Shown here: one piece after another, positions 47,950-56,922 of the stretch
How the letters are laid out: each line of letters opens with the position of its first letter
Numbering within the stretch: the first letter of the stretch is position 1
Source: Desulfofarcimen acetoxidans DSM 771
Lineage (GTDB): Bacteria > Bacillota > Desulfotomaculia > Desulfotomaculales > Desulfofarciminaceae
Direction of reading: 5' to 3'
Length of the DNA: 64,000 bases
NCBI RefSeq assembly: GCF_000024205.1
Contig: NC_013216.1
Span: 62,001-126,000, forward strand
Notes under the pieces: model-generated
Databases searched by the model: none
What the model saw: only the letters and a program-made list of their open reading frames with translations
What the model was told of the DNA's origin: nothing
Position numbers and translations under genes: made by a program

Positions 47950-48951
47950 ATGCACATGTTTTCCCAAATAATAGGGCACAAAAGTTTGATTAGAGGACTG
48001 GAACAAGCTGTAGCAACAGGAAGGGTGGCCCATGCTTATCTCTTTTCCGGACAGCATGGAGTAGGTAAAAAAACTACCGCACTCGCTTTGTCAGCCTCAC
48101 TTCTTTGTGATTTTAACCGGAGTGGGGATGCTTGCGGCAAATGTACAAGTTGCCGTCAACTGGTGAATGGCAACCACCCTGATCTGCATATTATATCTCC
48201 TGACGGAGCCAGTATAAAAATTGAACAGATCAGAGACTTGCAGCAGAAAGCCAGGTACAAGTCCTATCAAAATAAGCACCAGATTTTTATAATTGACCAG
48301 GCGGAAGGAATGACCAGAGAAGCTGCTAACTGCTTCCTGAAGATTTTGGAGGAACCGCCGGAGCAAACTGTATTTATCTTGATTTCAGCTGAGCCGGAAT
48401 TGCTGCTGCCGACGGTAATTTCCAGATGTCAGCCGATGTCTTTTAAAGATCTTGGTTTGGAGGAGATTTCCTCATTGCTCATCCAATTATCCGGTGTTAA
48501 TCAGGAAAAAGCCGGTTTAGCTGCGCAGATGGCACGAGGCAGTATTGGCAGAGCTTTAAGCTACTTTAATGACGATCAACAATATAAACTAAGAGAGCTG
48601 GTTATACGCTTGTCCCAAAGTACCAGGCGCTCGGCCATTTCTTTGTTGTTACAAGAAGTTGAAGAGCTTTTGGGTAAAAAAGTAAATATCTTTGAAATGT
48701 TGGAAATGCTTTCATTATGGTATCGGGATTTATTAATTTGGAAGTCCTCACATAACGAAAAGCTCGTTTTTAACCGGGACAAGCTGGATGTAATAGATAC
48801 GGAAGCAGAGCATTATACTTTGGAAAAACTGGTAAACGCTTTGGAAATGTCTGAGATGACCAAATATAAATTAATGCGCAACGCTAACCGGCGTGCGGCA
48901 CTGGATGTGCTGCTGCTGAGTTTGACCCGTTTAGGAAGAGGGGAGCACTGA
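47950..48951 (+). CDS. holB: DNA polymerase III subunit delta'
   Basis: A 333-residue clamp-loader subunit. FSQIIGHKSLIRGLEQAV, a P-loop SGQHGVGKKTTALA, the zinc cysteines CGKCTSC, DQAEGMTREAANCFLKILEEPP and SAEPELLLPTVISRCQ are typical. I use the ATG at 47950 after AAAAGGAG. A second in-frame candidate start, the TTG at 47875 with its own AGGAGG, would add 25 residues. In many Firmicutes yaaQ and yaaR lie between tmk and holB; here the 220-bp gap holds neither. Confidence 0.95.
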   Translation: MHMFSQIIGHKSLIRGLEQAVATGRVAHAYLFSGQHGVGKKTTALALSASLLCDFNRSGDACGKCTSCRQLVNGNHPDLHIISPDGASIKIEQIRDLQQKARYKSYQNKHQIFIIDQAEGMTREAANCFLKILEEPPEQTVFILISAEPELLLPTVISRCQPMSFKDLGLEEISSLLIQLSGVNQEKAGLAAQMARGSIGRALSYFNDDQQYKLRELVIRLSQSTRRSAISLLLQEVEELLGKKVNIFEMLEMLSLWYRDLLIWKSSHNEKLVFNRDKLDVIDTEAEHYTLEKLVNALEMSEMTKYKLMRNANRRAALDVLLLSLTRLGRGEH

Positions 48952-48953
48952 CT

Positions 48954-49766
48954 ATGCCCTACAAGGTTGTCGGAGTAAGATTTAAAAAGGCGGGAAAGAT
49001 ATATTTTTTTGAGCCTGATGGTTTTGAATTATCTGAAGGTGATAATGTTATTGTGGAAACGGCAAGGGGGATAGAGTTCGGTCAGGTGGTTTCTGAGAGT
49101 ATGGAGGTGGCTGAGGAAGATATTGTGCAGCCGCTGAAAAAGGTGATTCGCAAGGCTGAAAAAGAAGATATGGACCAGATAGAAATTAATCAGGAAAAAG
49201 AAGTAAGGGCCTTTCAGGTAGCTGAAGAGAAAATAGCCAAGCATAACCTGCCGATGAAACTGGTTAATGTAGAACAGACTTTTGACGGGAATAAAATTAT
49301 TTTCTATTTTACTGCTGACGGGCGGATCGATTTCCGGGAACTGGTCAAGGATTTAGCCGGGGTGTTTCGCACTCGTATCGAATTAAGACAAATCGGAGTA
49401 CGTGATGAGGCTAAGATGATAGGTGGTTTAGGTTGCTGTGGCCGGGAATTATGTTGTTGCTCCTGGTTATCTGATTTTGTTTCTGTTTCTATTCGCATGG
49501 CTAAAGAACAGAATCTGTCGCTTAATCCGACGAAAATCTCAGGTATATGTGGCAGATTGATGTGCTGTTTGAAGTATGAAAATGAACTCTATGAACAGGA
49601 GAGAGAAAATTTCCCTGAGGCCGGCAGCAGAGTTATTTCACCTGACGGTGAGGGTAAGGTTACGGGTAGAAATATTTTTAAAAGGACTGTTAGTGTTGAA
49701 TTGAAAGAAAGTAAAATTATTAAAAGTTATCCAATTAATGAAGTAACTTTTAAGAATAAGGAGTGA
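48954..49766 (+). CDS. ricT: RicT/YaaT PSP1-domain protein
   Basis: A 270-residue PSP1-domain protein, part of the Y-complex (RicAFT) that promotes RNase Y-dependent mRNA maturation and Spo0A phosphorylation in Bacillus. Cysteine-rich signature GGLGCCGRELCCCSW and SGICGRLMCCLKYE are iron-sulfur ligands in the family. It starts 2 bp after holB. yabA follows at once. Confidence 0.95.
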   Translation: MPYKVVGVRFKKAGKIYFFEPDGFELSEGDNVIVETARGIEFGQVVSESMEVAEEDIVQPLKKVIRKAEKEDMDQIEINQEKEVRAFQVAEEKIAKHNLPMKLVNVEQTFDGNKIIFYFTADGRIDFRELVKDLAGVFRTRIELRQIGVRDEAKMIGGLGCCGRELCCCSWLSDFVSVSIRMAKEQNLSLNPTKISGICGRLMCCLKYENELYEQERENFPEAGSRVISPDGEGKVTGRNIFKRTVSVELKESKIIKSYPINEVTFKNKE

Positions 49767-49771
49767 CGGTA

Positions 49772-50107
49772 TTGCTGTCCCTGGCCCAATTAATGAAAAG
49801 ATCTCAGGAGAAATTACAGGAACTGTCACGAGATATTCAAGAATTATCAGTAAGAGTATATGCCCTTGAGGAGGAAAATGCTAATTTACGGCGTGAATTG
49901 GCACTTAGCTGTTATAACAGTGAACAGGTAAATAATAGTGCAGCCGGTGATCGGGAGGATGTTGGGATTGGCTTAAAAAATTTGATCACAATATATGATA
50001 GGGGTTTTCATATTTGCAATCTTTCCTTTGGATTGGAAAGATCCAATGACTGTCTTTTTTGTCAGGCGCTTTTGCAAAAAAGCGGTGCGGAGCAAAAGAA
50101 TACATAA
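49772..50107 (+). CDS. yabA: Replication initiation-control protein YabA
   Basis: A 111-residue protein: an N-terminal leucine-zipper-like coiled coil (about residues 5-55, KLQELSRDIQELSVRVYALEEEN) and a C-terminal zinc domain with FHICN and CLFC. YabA binds DnaA and DnaN to limit re-initiation. The TTG at 49772 is 8 nt after AAGGAG, so I reject the GTG at 49763, which overlaps that site. Synteny (ricT-yabA-rsmI) is conserved. Confidence 0.93.
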   Translation: MLSLAQLMKRSQEKLQELSRDIQELSVRVYALEEENANLRRELALSCYNSEQVNNSAAGDREDVGIGLKNLITIYDRGFHICNLSFGLERSNDCLFCQALLQKSGAEQKNT

Positions 50108-50146
50108 TATTTTTTACTATATTTTAAAAGGATTGACCATAAAATC

Positions 50147-51013
50147 ATGAGTAATAATGCCGGAAAACTATACTTGTGTGCCACTCCCATCGGTAATTTA
50201 GAGGATATTACGCTGCGTGTTCTGCGTGTATTAAAGGAAGTTGATCTGATTGCTGCCGAGGATACCAGGCACACCAGAAAGTTACTCAGTCATTATGACA
50301 TACATATTCCCTTAACCAGCTATCACCGGCATAATATTGAAGAAAAGAGCCAATTTTTGTTAACAAAGCTGCTTGCGGGGGAACATATAGCTTTGGTATC
50401 TGATGCGGGCATGCCCGGTATTTCTGATCCCGGTGAGGAAATGGTGGCATTGGCTATAGAAAACGGGATAGAGGTTATTCCTCTGCCCGGAGCATCGGCG
50501 GTAATTGCAGCTTTAGTGATATCCGGTTTTTCTACCCGTTCTTTTATGTTTGCCGGTTTTTTGCCTGCTTCCAAAAAGGCGCGACGGGATAGGCTGATTG
50601 AATTAAAAAAGCAGACAGAAACACTGGTATTTTACGAGGCGCCGCACCGTATTACCGAAATGCTGCAAGATGTGATGCATTGCTTGGGTGATAGGCGCAT
50701 TTCACTGTCCAGGGAATTAACCAAAAAATTTGAGCAGACTGTCAGGGGTACTGCCAGTGAGGCAATAAACTCTCTTAAGACTGACAGGCCAAGAGGTGAA
50801 TTTACGGTTGTAGTGGAAGGCGCGGGAGAGTCGGAAAGTGGAGAGGTTGCCGATTTATGGGGCGATATGACAATTGCCGAACATGTAGAATTGTTTTTAT
50901 TGCAGGGTCTTGACAGAAAAGAGGCATTGAAAAGGGTGGCTGTTCTTCGAGGTATACCTAAGAAAGAGGTCTATAGTCACTATGTTCAGTCGAAAGAAAA
51001 TCTTCTAAGATGA
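50147..51013 (+). CDS. rsmI: 16S rRNA (cytidine1402-2'-O)-methyltransferase
   Basis: A 288-residue tetrapyrrole-methylase-fold enzyme. GKLYLCATPIGNLEDITLR, IAAEDTRHTRKLL, LVSDAGMPGISDPG and LPGASAVIAAL are the family motifs. The C-terminal helical domain ends with GIPKKEVYSHYV. AAAAGGA lies before the ATG. Followed by a bidirectional terminator. Confidence 0.96.
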   Translation: MSNNAGKLYLCATPIGNLEDITLRVLRVLKEVDLIAAEDTRHTRKLLSHYDIHIPLTSYHRHNIEEKSQFLLTKLLAGEHIALVSDAGMPGISDPGEEMVALAIENGIEVIPLPGASAVIAALVISGFSTRSFMFAGFLPASKKARRDRLIELKKQTETLVFYEAPHRITEMLQDVMHCLGDRRISLSRELTKKFEQTVRGTASEAINSLKTDRPRGEFTVVVEGAGESESGEVADLWGDMTIAEHVELFLLQGLDRKEALKRVAVLRGIPKKEVYSHYVQSKENLLR

Positions 51014-51039
51014 AAATTTATTCCTTGGTTTAAAGGCAG

Positions 51040-51070
51040 AAAACCTCCGGTGCTTGTCCCGGAGGTTTTC
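51040..51070. terminator. Bidirectional terminator between rsmI and abrB
   Basis: AAAACCTCCGG / CCGGAGGTTTT, 11-bp perfect stem with an 8-nt loop, A-run on one side and T-run on the other. Confidence 0.9.
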
Positions 51071-51088
51071 CTAATAATTTTTAATTAG

Positions 51089-51349
51089 TTATATAGCTTG
51101 ATCTTTTACATTTTCAAACATAGCAGTAGCGCACTCGCGGCAGACAAGCTTGCCTTTATAATGCTGCACATCTGAAGCATTATGACAAAATACGCAGGCC
51201 GGTTCATATTTTTTCAGAATTATTTTTTCATGATCCACATAGATCTCCAATGCGTCTTTTTCATCGATACCTAAGGTTCGACGCAATTCTATGGGGATTA
51301 CCACCCGTCCCAACTCATCAACTTTTCTTACTATACCTGTAGATTTCAA
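51089..51349 (-). CDS. abrB: AbrB-type transition-state regulator
   Basis: An 86-residue DNA-binding protein with a swapped-hairpin AbrB domain: KSTGIVRKVDELGRVVIPIELRRTLGI, then DALEIYVDHEKIILKKY. The C-terminal half has CVFC and CREC, a zinc-ribbon-like tail not found in B. subtilis AbrB but common in clostridial homologues. The TTG at 51349 fits the conserved N-terminus and follows GGGGGGAG. The frame from 51409 extends into the promoter. Divergent from metG as in Bacillus. Confidence 0.93.
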   Translation of the reverse strand: MKSTGIVRKVDELGRVVIPIELRRTLGIDEKDALEIYVDHEKIILKKYEPACVFCHNASDVQHYKGKLVCRECATAMFENVKDQAI

Positions 51350-51369
51350 AAAAGCTCCCCCCCTCAGAA

Positions 51370-51398
51370 ATAATAACTTGTCCAACAAACTACCACAA
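51370..51398 (-). promoter_or_regulatory. Promoter of abrB
   Basis: Read on the minus strand: TTGTGG, a 17-nt spacer, TATTAT, about 20 nt before the abrB start. Confidence 0.6.
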
Positions 51399-51688
51399 AA
51401 TAGCCGCAACTAAATGGTACCAAGCTTGGCAGTATAAGTCAACATTTTTTTTTGCATATTTGCCGGTTTTTTTTAAAATTCGACTCAATTAGAAACTGTT
51501 CGTAATTAATTATTAATTTAATTTTGCAGATAATGTCGTACGATTCGTCAATTGCGCCAATTTGTGATGTAATTTGTCTTAAAATAATAATTATAGTATA
51601 CCTTGTAAATATTGCTCTGGCAATACTTAAAGTAAAATTTGTTAATTGTACTTGCATTTACCGAAGAAGTATAAAAGCAAGGTAAAAC
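51399..51688. other. Intergenic region abrB-metG
   Basis: About 290 bp, strongly AT-rich with T-runs and no ORF backed by a ribosome site. The density of A/T tracts would suit autoregulatory binding by AbrB (inference). The metG promoter starts at 51689. Confidence 0.5.
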
Positions 51689-51718
51689 TTGACAAGCTGG
51701 GGATATCTTTAGTAGAAT
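51689..51718 (+). promoter_or_regulatory. Promoter of the T-box-metG transcript
   Basis: Consensus TTGACA, an 18-nt spacer and TAGAAT at 51713-51718. Transcription would start near 51725, just before the T-box. Confidence 0.75.
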
Positions 51719-51742
51719 ATTTTAAAATCTAAATAAAACAAA

Positions 51743-52158
51743 GGCGTGGAAGAGGAAGAGTAACCCGGTGTAACTGTGCAGAGAGCGGGGTAGGGTGAAA
51801 GCCCGTCAGGTAAGCCCGGTGAACATGGCCTTAGAGCTGCTGGCAGAAATGTGTTGCCGTCTTATTACAGAGATCGCCGAAGATGTTGCGGCGAAAGTGT
51901 AAGCAAAGTGTATCGTCAAATTTCGACAATGGGGTTGGTTTTGGGGTAACCACCGGCTTCATTTAGGATATGACGGTTTACGATTTTGGCGAAAGACACA
52001 GTAGGCCGGGCCGGGTAGAGTACCCGTTAGCATACTTAAAAGAGACCGTGCTTATTGTGCTTTTTTTGATGTTTTTATTTAGGTGCGGTAATTTGGGTGG
52101 TACCGCGGAGGTTAACTTCGTCCCTAGAAGAGCAGGCTCTTTTAGGGTATTTTTATTT
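51743..52158 (+). promoter_or_regulatory. T-box riboswitch controlling metG
   Basis: A tRNA-sensing leader of about 400 nt. The T-box core GGGTGGTACCGCGG is at 52095-52108, followed by AACTTCGTCCC. The terminator CCCTAGAAGAGC / GCTCTTTTAGGG (52122-52147) with TATTTTTATTT follows. In stem I an ATG (51825-51827) within GTGAACATGGCC is the likely specifier codon, matching methionine. Uncharged tRNA-Met would stabilise the antiterminator and permit metG expression. Confidence 0.9.
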
Positions 52159-52181
52159 AAGGGAAAGGAGCGGTTGAAATT

Positions 52182-53783
52182 TTGAGCAAACCTACATTTT
52201 ATATTAGCACGCCAATTTATTATCCCAGCGATAAACTTCATATAGGTCACGCTTATACTACCGTAGCGGCGGATTCCTTTGCCCGCTATAAACGGATGAA
52301 GGGTTATGATGTTTGGTTTTTAACCGGTTCAGATGAACACGGTCAGAAGATTGAGAGGACAGCTAAAGAAAAAGGCCAGTCACCCCTGGAATATGTGGAT
52401 CAAATTGTGGCCGGATTTAAAAGCTTATGGAAAAAGCTGGACGTTAGCTACGATGATTTTATCCGCACTACTCAGGAAAGGCATAAAAAAGTAGTACAGG
52501 ATATTTTTCAGAAGCTCTATGATCAGGGTGATATTTATAAGGCACAGTATGAAGGACATTATTGCACTCCCTGCGAGACCTTTTGGACTGAGTACCAGCT
52601 TGACGCAGACGGCAATTGTCCTGATTGCGGCAGGCCGGTAGAGATCCTCCAGGAAGAAAGCTATTTCTTTAAGATGTCTAAATATGCCGACGAGATATTA
52701 AAATATATTGAGGATAATGCGGAGTTTATTCAGCCCAACAGCCGCCGCAATGAAATGGTTAGTTTTATCAAGAGCGGTCTGGCGGATCTTTGCGTATCCA
52801 GAACAACTTTTGACTGGGGTATACAGGTTCCTTTTGATCCCAAGCATGTGATTTATGTCTGGGTGGATGCTTTGACCAATTACATTTCGGCACTGGGCTA
52901 TGGTACCGGGGACGACAGCTTATTTAGAAAGTATTGGCCGGCTGATATGCACCTGGTGGGTAAAGATATCGTAAGATTTCACACTATTATTTGGCCAATA
53001 ATGCTAATGGCTGCAGGTATAGAACTGCCCAAGCAGGTTTTAGGTCATGGCTGGCTTTTGCTGGACAGCGGCAAGATGTCCAAGTCAAAAGGAAACGTTG
53101 TTGATCCGCTGGAGCTTTGTGATAAGTACGGGGTAGATGCCATTCGCTATTACCTTTTAAGGGAATTGCCTCTGGGTTCTGACGGTTATTATTCAGAGGA
53201 GGCTCTGGTAAACAGGATTAATATCGATTTAGCCAATGATCTGGGCAACCTGATCAGCCGCTCCACCTCTATGATAGTTAAGTTCAGCAAAGGTGTGCTG
53301 GAGGAACCCGAAACACCCAGGGAGCCGGTATTACTGGAACAATACCTTGGTTCAGAGGAAGCTCCGGCTGAAGACAGGGATTTAATCAGTCTGGCTTTAA
53401 AGACAAAATACGAAGTAGATGATCTTATGGAGCGCCGGGATATATCGGGTGCCTTGGCTGCCGTTTGGCGGTTGGTGGGGCGGGCCAACAAGTATGTTGA
53501 GGAGACATCTCCCTGGAGCCTGGCTAAGGACCCGGAACTGAGAGGAAGGCTGGCTACAGTGTTGTATAACCTGGCGGAAACTATCCGTTTTGTTACTGTT
53601 ATGGTTACTCCTTTTATGCCTAATTTCCCTTCTATGGTTTGGCAGCAGTTGGCCATAGGAAACCAACCGGAATTGCATGTTTGGGAAGCTCTGGAGTGGG
53701 GCAATTTACCCGCTGGAACGCGGGTAGTTAAAGGTGATGCTATCTTTCCCCGGATTGATCTAAAAACCTTGGAAAAAGAATAG
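52182..53783 (+). CDS. metG: Methionyl-tRNA synthetase
   Basis: A 533-residue class I synthetase. HIGH is in KLHIGHAYTTVAAD, KMSKS in SGKMSKSKGNVVDP, and the zinc knuckle in CTPCETFW and CPDCGRPVE. It ends after the anticodon-binding helical domain; the C-terminal EMAP-like tRNA-binding domain found in B. subtilis MetS is missing, which gives the short form. It starts at a TTG 11 nt after GGAAAGGAG. Its expression is under the T-box upstream. Confidence 0.96.
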   Translation: MSKPTFYISTPIYYPSDKLHIGHAYTTVAADSFARYKRMKGYDVWFLTGSDEHGQKIERTAKEKGQSPLEYVDQIVAGFKSLWKKLDVSYDDFIRTTQERHKKVVQDIFQKLYDQGDIYKAQYEGHYCTPCETFWTEYQLDADGNCPDCGRPVEILQEESYFFKMSKYADEILKYIEDNAEFIQPNSRRNEMVSFIKSGLADLCVSRTTFDWGIQVPFDPKHVIYVWVDALTNYISALGYGTGDDSLFRKYWPADMHLVGKDIVRFHTIIWPIMLMAAGIELPKQVLGHGWLLLDSGKMSKSKGNVVDPLELCDKYGVDAIRYYLLRELPLGSDGYYSEEALVNRINIDLANDLGNLISRSTSMIVKFSKGVLEEPETPREPVLLEQYLGSEEAPAEDRDLISLALKTKYEVDDLMERRDISGALAAVWRLVGRANKYVEETSPWSLAKDPELRGRLATVLYNLAETIRFVTVMVTPFMPNFPSMVWQQLAIGNQPELHVWEALEWGNLPAGTRVVKGDAIFPRIDLKTLEKE

Positions 53784-53807
53784 ATTTTACATTTATGAGG
53801 TGGAGAT

Positions 53808-54578
53808 ATGCTTATTGATACCCATGCTCACTTGGACCACCAGAAGTTTGAGCAGGACAGGGACGAAGTTATAGCCAGAGCGGGTACTGCCGGGGTGGTA
53901 AAAATTATAAATGCAGCCGGCGATATTGAGTCTTCTCTGGCCGGTATCGAGCTGGCGAGACAACATTCCGGGATTTACGCTGCGGTAGGAATACATCCTC
54001 ATGATGCAAAAGATGCTCCTGAGGATTACCTGGACCAATTGTTTGAGCTGGCCCACAGAGAAAAAGTAGTGGCTATCGGAGAAATTGGTTTGGATTATTA
54101 CTATGACTTTTCTCCAAGACAGATACAGCAGCAAATATTTCGGGCTCAACTGGAGCTATGTAAAAAGGTAAATTTACCTGTAATTATTCATAACCGGGAC
54201 GCACATAAAGATGTCCTGGATATGCTGCAGGAGGTTGGAATAGGTCCTGCAGGTGGAGTGATGCATTGTTTTTCCGGCAGTTGGGAAGTGGCACAGCAAT
54301 GTATAAAGTTGGGTCTTAATATTTCTTTTGCCGGGCCTGTGACCTTTCAAAATGCCGGCAAGCTTAAAGATGTGGCTGCCAGGGTTCCCATGGATAAAAT
54401 TTTAGCAGAAACCGATTGCCCTTATCTGACGCCTCATCCGCACCGGGGCAAGAGAAATGAACCTGCTCACGTAGGCCTGGTAGTACAGCAAATTGCCGAA
54501 TTAAAAGGTCTTAGTTATGAGGAGGCGGCAGCAATCATTTATAATAATGCAATAAAATTATTTGCTTTGGAGGATTAG
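53808..54578 (+). CDS. tatD: TatD-family metal-dependent DNase
   Basis: A 256-residue TIM-barrel hydrolase. Metal ligands are visible in DTHAHLDH, the glutamate in IGEIGLDYYYD, histidines in VIIHNRDAHKD and VMHCFSGS, and the aspartate in AETDCPYLTP. Family members are 3'-5' DNases. metG-tatD order equals metS-yabD in Bacillus. Confidence 0.95.
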   Translation: MLIDTHAHLDHQKFEQDRDEVIARAGTAGVVKIINAAGDIESSLAGIELARQHSGIYAAVGIHPHDAKDAPEDYLDQLFELAHREKVVAIGEIGLDYYYDFSPRQIQQQIFRAQLELCKKVNLPVIIHNRDAHKDVLDMLQEVGIGPAGGVMHCFSGSWEVAQQCIKLGLNISFAGPVTFQNAGKLKDVAARVPMDKILAETDCPYLTPHPHRGKRNEPAHVGLVVQQIAELKGLSYEEAAAIIYNNAIKLFALED

Positions 54579-54605
54579 CCGCTTTTTTAAAATGGAGGTG
54601 TAAAT

Positions 54606-55145
54606 GTGTCTGAAAAAAACGCCAGAGGGTTAATTATGACTTTTACCGGTAACGGTAAGGGAAAGACCACCGCTGCCCTGGGCATGGCTTTACGAGCCCT
54701 GGGCCAGGGTATGAGGGTAATTGTATTGCAGTTTATCAAGGGTGGCAGAGAGTACGGCGAATTACTTATGGAGGAAAAGCTCGGTCCAAATTTTGAAATA
54801 AGGCAAATGGGTTTGGGTTTTGTTCGGAACTTATCCGAGCAACAAAAGGAGCAGCATAAACAGGCAGCTATTGAAGCATTGGGGTTGGCTGCTCAGATAA
54901 TTGGTTCCGACAAATACCGTATGGTTATTTTAGACGAAGTTTTTTACGGCATAAAGTATGGTTTTTTTACAATCTCAGATTTGCTGGAATTATTGCGGAG
55001 TAAGCCTTATGATTTGCATTTAGTACTGACAGGCCGGGACGCGCCGGAAGAAATAATCGTATTAAGTGACCTCGTAACAGAAATGAAGGAAATTAAACAC
55101 CCTTACAAGCAGGGTATAGTTGCTCAGAAAGGAGTCGAATTCTAA
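54606..55145 (+). CDS. cobO: Cob(I)yrinic acid a,c-diamide adenosyltransferase
   Basis: A 179-residue CobA/CobO/BtuR-type enzyme that adenosylates corrinoids with ATP. P-loop FTGNGKGKTTAALGMALRA, VIVLQFIKGG, ILDEVFYGIKYGF and LVLTGRDAPEEI are diagnostic. The GTG is 5 nt after GGAGGTG. It sits in the tatD-yabE interval where Bacillus has no such gene, so it is an insertion into the conserved block. No cobalamin riboswitch was seen before it. Confidence 0.94.
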   Translation: MSEKNARGLIMTFTGNGKGKTTAALGMALRALGQGMRVIVLQFIKGGREYGELLMEEKLGPNFEIRQMGLGFVRNLSEQQKEQHKQAAIEALGLAAQIIGSDKYRMVILDEVFYGIKYGFFTISDLLELLRSKPYDLHLVLTGRDAPEEIIVLSDLVTEMKEIKHPYKQGIVAQKGVEF

Positions 55146-55177
55146 TAAATAACCCCTTATTAAGGGGTTTATTTATT
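55145..55177. terminator. Terminator of cobO
   Basis: AATAAATAACCCCTT / AAGGGGTTTATTTATT, a stem of about 14 bp that starts at the cobO stop codon and has a T-rich 3' side. Confidence 0.8.
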
Positions 55178-55329
55178 GGTGTTTATATGCAGGAAAAATA
55201 TATAACGGCATAGAATATATATTAAAGATAACCGGCTTGATAGTCGCTTAAAGTGGTAATTATTAGACCATTATTTAAAAATCAGGAAAGGGAGGCTTGA
55301 CACAAAATATGGCGTAAAGGAGGCCTAGT

Positions 55330-56751
55330 ATGGGTAAATGTGAAAAATTAATAGGGGTAAACCTTAATACAGCTAACAATATTTCTGCAGATTTGCTCAA
55401 TGCCTGTGTTTTGGAAGGTGTTGAGAGCAAGATCGATGCCGGGATCAAGATCGGTGCCGGGTCTGGAAGCTATACCGAAAGAAATTACGATGTTGTTTCT
55501 ATGACTGATACCGGGATTACGAACGGTGGGGGGTCTGAGATCAATGCCGGCAGCATTACCGGTGTTGAGTCTGAGATTGATGCCGGGATCGATATCGAAA
55601 ATAATGCTGGTGTGCCGGGTGCTCTTTCGCAGGCTGTTAATCCTGTAGAGGAAGCTGGCGAATATGCCCTGGCAACAGATAGCGGCCTTAGTGAGCCGGA
55701 AGTGGAAATATGGATAAAGGAAAATGCTGGTAATGGCGGAGTGGAATCCGAGCTGGTGACAGCCGTTGTGGCAGGTAAGCGAGGTTTCTTCGCCAAAAAG
55801 GTTAATGTGTTGGCAGTTGTTGCCGGAGTAGCCTTGTGCGCTGCAATTGGTTTATCTGTTTTTAACTGGGCACAAAAAAATATAACTCTATCGGTTGATG
55901 GCAAAAAGATTATCACTAAAACTTTTGCTTCAAATGTACAGGAATTGATTGAACAGAAAAAAATAAAGCTTAATGAAAAAGACAGGTTAATTCCTCAACC
56001 TGATACAAAACTGACAGACGGATTAGAAGTAGCAGTTATCAGAGCTTTGCCGGTCAGTATTGATGTAGCCGGTGAGAAACTGGAGATAACCAGTTCAGCT
56101 CAAAATGTGAAGCAATTAATTGATGAGCAGAAAATTGGATTAAACGAGAGGGATGAGGTTATACCGGCTCTCAATGAGAAGCTCTCACCCGGTATGAAAA
56201 TTCAGGTTACCCGTGTAGAGCAGAAGACTATAGAGAAGGAAGTTCAGCTTGCTTATCGCACAGAGACCAGATACACACCGTCACTATCCAGAGGCATAAC
56301 CAGGATATCTCGTGCCGGTAAAGCCGGAACCGAAAAACAGATTTGGCAGGTTACTTACAGGAACGGAGAAGAAGTCAGCAGTCAAATGGTTGGCAGTCAA
56401 ATTGTATCAACTCCCGTATCCAAAATAGTTGATTATGGTACGAAGCAGCAGACAATTGATCGTAGCGGCCAGACATACCAATACTCACAGGAAATGTATG
56501 TGATTGCAACTGCTTATACTTATACAGGCCGTAATACCGCTTCCGGTATACCTCCTTCAGTCGGTTCCGTAGCTGTAGATCCGCGTGTGATACCAATTGG
56601 CACCAGACTTTATATTGAAGGCTATGGTTACGGAAGAGCTGTTGATACAGGTGGTTCAATAAAAGGAAATAAAGTTGATGTATTTTTGGAATCTGAACAA
56701 CAGTGCAGAAAATGGGGTGTACGGAAGGTAAAAGTATATGTACTGGGATAA
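55330..56751 (+). CDS. YabE-like wall protein: DUF348 x2, G5 and 3D domains, long N-terminal extension
   Basis: A 473-residue protein. The C-terminal part is that of YabE/Rpf-like wall enzymes: two DUF348 units (residues 185-240 and 242-297), a G5 domain (298-372) and a 3D domain (387-473) with the aspartates DPRVIPIG, RAVDTGG and VDVFL that form a lytic transglycosylase-like site. A membrane segment spans residues 158-181 (VNVLAVVAGVALCAAIGLSV). The N-terminal 155 residues are unusual: Gly/Glu/Asn/Ser-rich with repeats of the form ESxIDAGIxI and SEINAGS. With a normal anchor this part would be cytoplasmic. ATG with AAAGGAGG. Confidence 0.9.
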   Translation: MGKCEKLIGVNLNTANNISADLLNACVLEGVESKIDAGIKIGAGSGSYTERNYDVVSMTDTGITNGGGSEINAGSITGVESEIDAGIDIENNAGVPGALSQAVNPVEEAGEYALATDSGLSEPEVEIWIKENAGNGGVESELVTAVVAGKRGFFAKKVNVLAVVAGVALCAAIGLSVFNWAQKNITLSVDGKKIITKTFASNVQELIEQKKIKLNEKDRLIPQPDTKLTDGLEVAVIRALPVSIDVAGEKLEITSSAQNVKQLIDEQKIGLNERDEVIPALNEKLSPGMKIQVTRVEQKTIEKEVQLAYRTETRYTPSLSRGITRISRAGKAGTEKQIWQVTYRNGEEVSSQMVGSQIVSTPVSKIVDYGTKQQTIDRSGQTYQYSQEMYVIATAYTYTGRNTASGIPPSVGSVAVDPRVIPIGTRLYIEGYGYGRAVDTGGSIKGNKVDVFLESEQQCRKWGVRKVKVYVLG

Positions 56752-56777
56752 AGGGGGGAAACCCCCTATTTTTTTTA
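56752..56777 (+). terminator. Terminator of the YabE-like gene
   Basis: AGGGGG-GAAA-CCCCCT stem with a GNRA-type loop and eight T residues, starting at the stop codon. Confidence 0.9.
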
Positions 56778-56922
56778 CTCTAGAAAATTGTGGCTGCGCT
56801 AAAGTAGCTTTATGTGACTTAAACCAAAAAATCAACGTTAACTTAACAAGAAATTTTAATATTAACCGTATTAAATGGTATAATATGCTGTAGATAAGTG
56901 TATTGCAACGGGAGGGTTATAG

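Noticed and set aside
51439-51657. 72-codon minus-strand frame in the abrB-metG gap
   Set aside because: AT-rich chance frame without a ribosome site, in a likely regulatory region.
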